DNA from: Marivirga salinae | GTDB taxonomy: Bacteria > Bacteroidota > Bacteroidia > Cytophagales > Cyclobacteriaceae | Length of the DNA stretch: 64,000 nt | Direction of reading: 5' to 3' | Assembly: GCF_030503855.1 (NCBI RefSeq) | Contig: NZ_CP129971.1 | Coordinates: 4,030,001 to 4,094,000, forward strand | Shown: piece by piece, positions 62,040 through 64,000 of the stretch | Layout: each line of letters starts with the position of its first letter | Numbering within the stretch: the first letter of the stretch is position 1 | The notes under the pieces: generated by a model | Database searches by the model: none | The model's input: the letters and a program-made list of their open reading frames with translations, nothing else | What the model was told of the DNA's origin: nothing | Made by a program: the position numbers and the translations under genes

Positions 62040-64000
62040 TTATACTACTATATTAACAATCTTCTTAGGAACAATAATCATTTTTTTAATGGGTTTATCC
62101 TCAATCCATTTCTGTACTTTTGGATTATCTAAGACAGCCTTTTCTATTTCCTCTTTTGGTGTATCCAAAGCAAATGTCATATTATCTCTGTGTTTTCCAT
62201 TTACTGAAACAGGATACGTATGCTCATCTTCTTTTACAAAATCAGGATTAAATATTGGCCAACCAGCTTCTGAAATACTCTCTTCATTGCCCAGTAATGA
62301 CCATAATTCCTCACAAATATGGGGTGCGTAAGGTGCTATAATTCTCACTAAGTCACTTAAAACAGATTTATTGTTACATTTCAGATCAGTCAATGTATTC
62401 ACACAAATCATGAAAGTGGAAACCGAAGTATTGAAAGAAAAATGCTCAATATCATATTCTGCTTTTTGAATAGCCTGATGCAATGCTTTTAAAGCTTTTT
62501 TGTCTGGCTCACCTTCTTCCACTTTAAAGTTTCCATCTGCATCATGGAATAACCTCCATAATTTTTTCAAGAACTTTGCAGTCCCATCAATTCCGTTGGT
62601 ATTCCAAGGTTTGAATTGCTCCAAGGGCCCCAAGAACATTTCATAAAGTCTCAAAGTGTCTGCTCCATACTTTTCAATGACATCGTCTGGATTGACTACA
62701 TTGTACTTAGACTTGGACATTTTCTCTACTTCCGCTCCGCAAATGTATTTCCCATCTTCTAAAATGAATTCTGCATCGGCATGTTCGGGTCTCCATCTCT
62801 TAAAGGCTTCTAAAGCTAATGAATCATTATGCACAATATTAACATCAACATGAAGTCTTTGTGTTTTGTATTGATCTTTTAATCCATGGGAAACAAATTT
62901 ATTCTCGCCCTCAATTCTATAAACAAAATTACTTCTTCCCTGAATCATTCCTTGATTGATCATCTTTTGGAATGGTTCGTCTACGCTTAAGTATCCTAAA
63001 TCATAAAGGAATTTCGTCCAGAATCTAGAGTATAATAGGTGTCCGGTTGCATGTTCAGATCCACCTATGTATAAGTCAACATTCTGCCAATACTGTTGCT
63101 TTTCCTCATCTACAAAAGCATCTTTATTATGGGCATCCATATAGCGGAACATATACCAGCTAGAACCTGCCCAGCCCGGCATGGTACTTTTTTCCAACTC
63201 AAAACCATCCTCAGTTTTCCAATTTTTTGCTCTGGCCAGAGGTGGTTCTCCGTCTTCAGTAGGTAAATATTTATCCACTTCAGGCAATTCTAGAGGCAAT
63301 TGATCTTCTTCCAATAAATAAGGTACTCCATTTTTGAAATATACAGGAACTGGCTCGCCCCAATAGCGCTGACGACTAAAAATAGCATCACGCATTCTAA
63401 AATTAATTTTGGCACGACCAATTCCTTTTTCTTGCAAGAAGTCAATGGCTTTTAATTGTGCGTCTTTAATGCTGAGCCCAGTCAAGTAATCAGAATTGAT
63501 AATTGTATCATTTTCAACCACTTCTACTATTGGCAAATCAAAATGTTCTGCAAAAGCTTTATCTCTATCATCATCGGAAGGAACCGCCATAACAGCACCC
63601 GTTCCATAACCTGCCAACACATAATCACCAATCCAAACAGGTATTTTTTCTTCTGTGAAAGGATGAATAGCATAAGCTCCTGTAAAAACTCCAGAAACAC
63701 GCTTCACTTCCGTCATTCTTTCACGCTCCGAACGATTTTTTGCAATGCTCACATATTCTTCTACTTCTTTCTTTTGTTCGGCTGTAGTGATTTTCTCTAC
63801 TAATTCATGCTCGGGAGCAAGAACCATAAAAGTTACTCCGTAAATAGTGTCAATACGAGTAGTGAAAACTTCGATTTTCTCATCCCTATCAGCCAATTGA
63901 AAAGCCATTTGCGCCCCGACCGATTTCCCAATCCAGTTACGCTGCATTTCTTTAATCGGCTCCGGCCAATCCAAATCCTCCAATCCTCTGAGTAAACGGT
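62040..64000 (-). CDS. leuS: Leucyl-tRNA synthetase (N-terminus off window)
   Basis: At least 653 residues to the stop at 62040; the frame is open past base 64000, so the HIGH-motif catalytic N-terminus lies outside. Visible: [13 protein letters not shown] and the editing domain ([20 protein letters not shown]), [27 protein letters not shown], and the KMSKS loop KMSKSKYN at 62709-62723. C-terminal anticodon-binding domain present. Charges leucine onto tRNA-Leu; cytosolic. Standard. Confidence 0.97.
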   Translation of the reverse strand, partial: RLLRGLEDLDWPEPIKEMQRNWIGKSVGAQMAFQLADRDEKIEVFTTRIDTIYGVTFMVLAPEHELVEKITTAEQKKEVEEYVSIAKNRSERERMTEVKRVSGVFTGAYAIHPFTEEKIPVWIGDYVLAGYGTGAVMAVPSDDDRDKAFAEHFDLPIVEVVENDTIINSDYLTGLSIKDAQLKAIDFLQEKGIGRAKINFRMRDAIFSRQRYWGEPVPVYFKNGVPYLLEEDQLPLELPEVDKYLPTEDGEPPLARAKNWKTEDGFELEKSTMPGWAGSSWYMFRYMDAHNKDAFVDEEKQQYWQNVDLYIGGSEHATGHLLYSRFWTKFLYDLGYLSVDEPFQKMINQGMIQGRSNFVYRIEGENKFVSHGLKDQYKTQRLHVDVNIVHNDSLALEAFKRWRPEHADAEFILEDGKYICGAEVEKMSKSKYNVVNPDDVIEKYGADTLRLYEMFLGPLEQFKPWNTNGIDGTAKFLKKLWRLFHDADGNFKVEEGEPDKKALKALHQAIQKAEYDIEHFSFNTSVSTFMICVNTLTDLKCNNKSVLSDLVRIIAPYAPHICEELWSLLGNEESISEAGWPIFNPDFVKEDEHTYPVSVNGKHRDNMTFALDTPKEEIEKAVLDNPKVQKWIEDKPIKKMIIVPKKIVNIVV

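Overview
The window is AT-rich DNA from a member of the Bacteroidota, most likely a marine Cytophagales of the Marivirga type. This is inferred from family content: IPExxxDY protein next to pyruvate kinase, delta-60/cadherin proteins with a type IX secretion (T9SS) sorting tail, DUF4920 and DUF5675 proteins, bacteroidetal tryptophan dioxygenase, Bat proteins, YwqK/MORN and WG-repeat lipoproteins. No species can be named from the sequence alone.

Layout. 1-23.6 kb is ordinary chromosome. It holds acpP-fabF-rnc-nadE (minus), IPExxxDY-pyk (plus), a NarX/NarL-like two-component pair with a membrane patatin lipase, an MscS channel, a glutaryl-CoA-dehydrogenase-like enzyme divergent from tryptophan 2,3-dioxygenase, a MORN/beta-barrel protein, an FAD enzyme plus CoA-binding protein, a PIN/DUF6364 toxin-antitoxin pair, hisB, a 7TMR-DISM/SpoIIE phosphatase and a DUF4920 lipoprotein. 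48.9-64 kb is again mostly housekeeping: batB-batC-like genes, thiolase, a MORN protein, small membrane proteins, yggS, a GH3-family protein, a LysE exporter, secreted hypotheticals and the C-terminal part of leuS.

23.7-48.8 kb is accessory. An intact tRNA-Pro (48413-48486, minus) lies at its right edge. Two relics of the tRNA-Pro 3' end, same strand and each with its own terminator, lie further left (23762 and 30993). I read this as two tandem integration events downstream of the tRNA. No integrase is present. The first segment (23.8-31.0 kb) holds a decayed IS3-type transposase and a 1972-residue secreted mosaic protein. The second (31.0-48.4 kb) starts with a small cassette: a putative DNA-binding regulator, three 11-bp iterons, a protein gene broken by one in-frame stop, a DUF5675 protein fused to a holin-like segment, and a small membrane protein. 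The 3' tail and terminator of that last gene recur 2.7 kb later, bracketing a lipoprotein metalloprotease and a small lipoprotein that look like replaceable cargo. Next comes about 1.1 kb of non-coding, relatively GC-rich DNA packed with long imperfect hairpins (37.3-38.4 kb). After that is a run of single secreted or lipoprotein genes of unknown function, separated by REP-like palindromes, and a decayed C-terminal piece of a DnaE-type polymerase gene. Several genes here carry point lesions (a nonsense codon and two homopolymer frameshifts), so the region is either decaying or contains sequencing errors.

Small repeats of interest outside the island core are a duplicated tRNA-Ser 3' end with an associated repeat of about 95 bp, a 266-bp MITE-like element that supplies the stop codon of the lysE-like gene, and a duplicated terminator flanking a 59-residue membrane protein gene.
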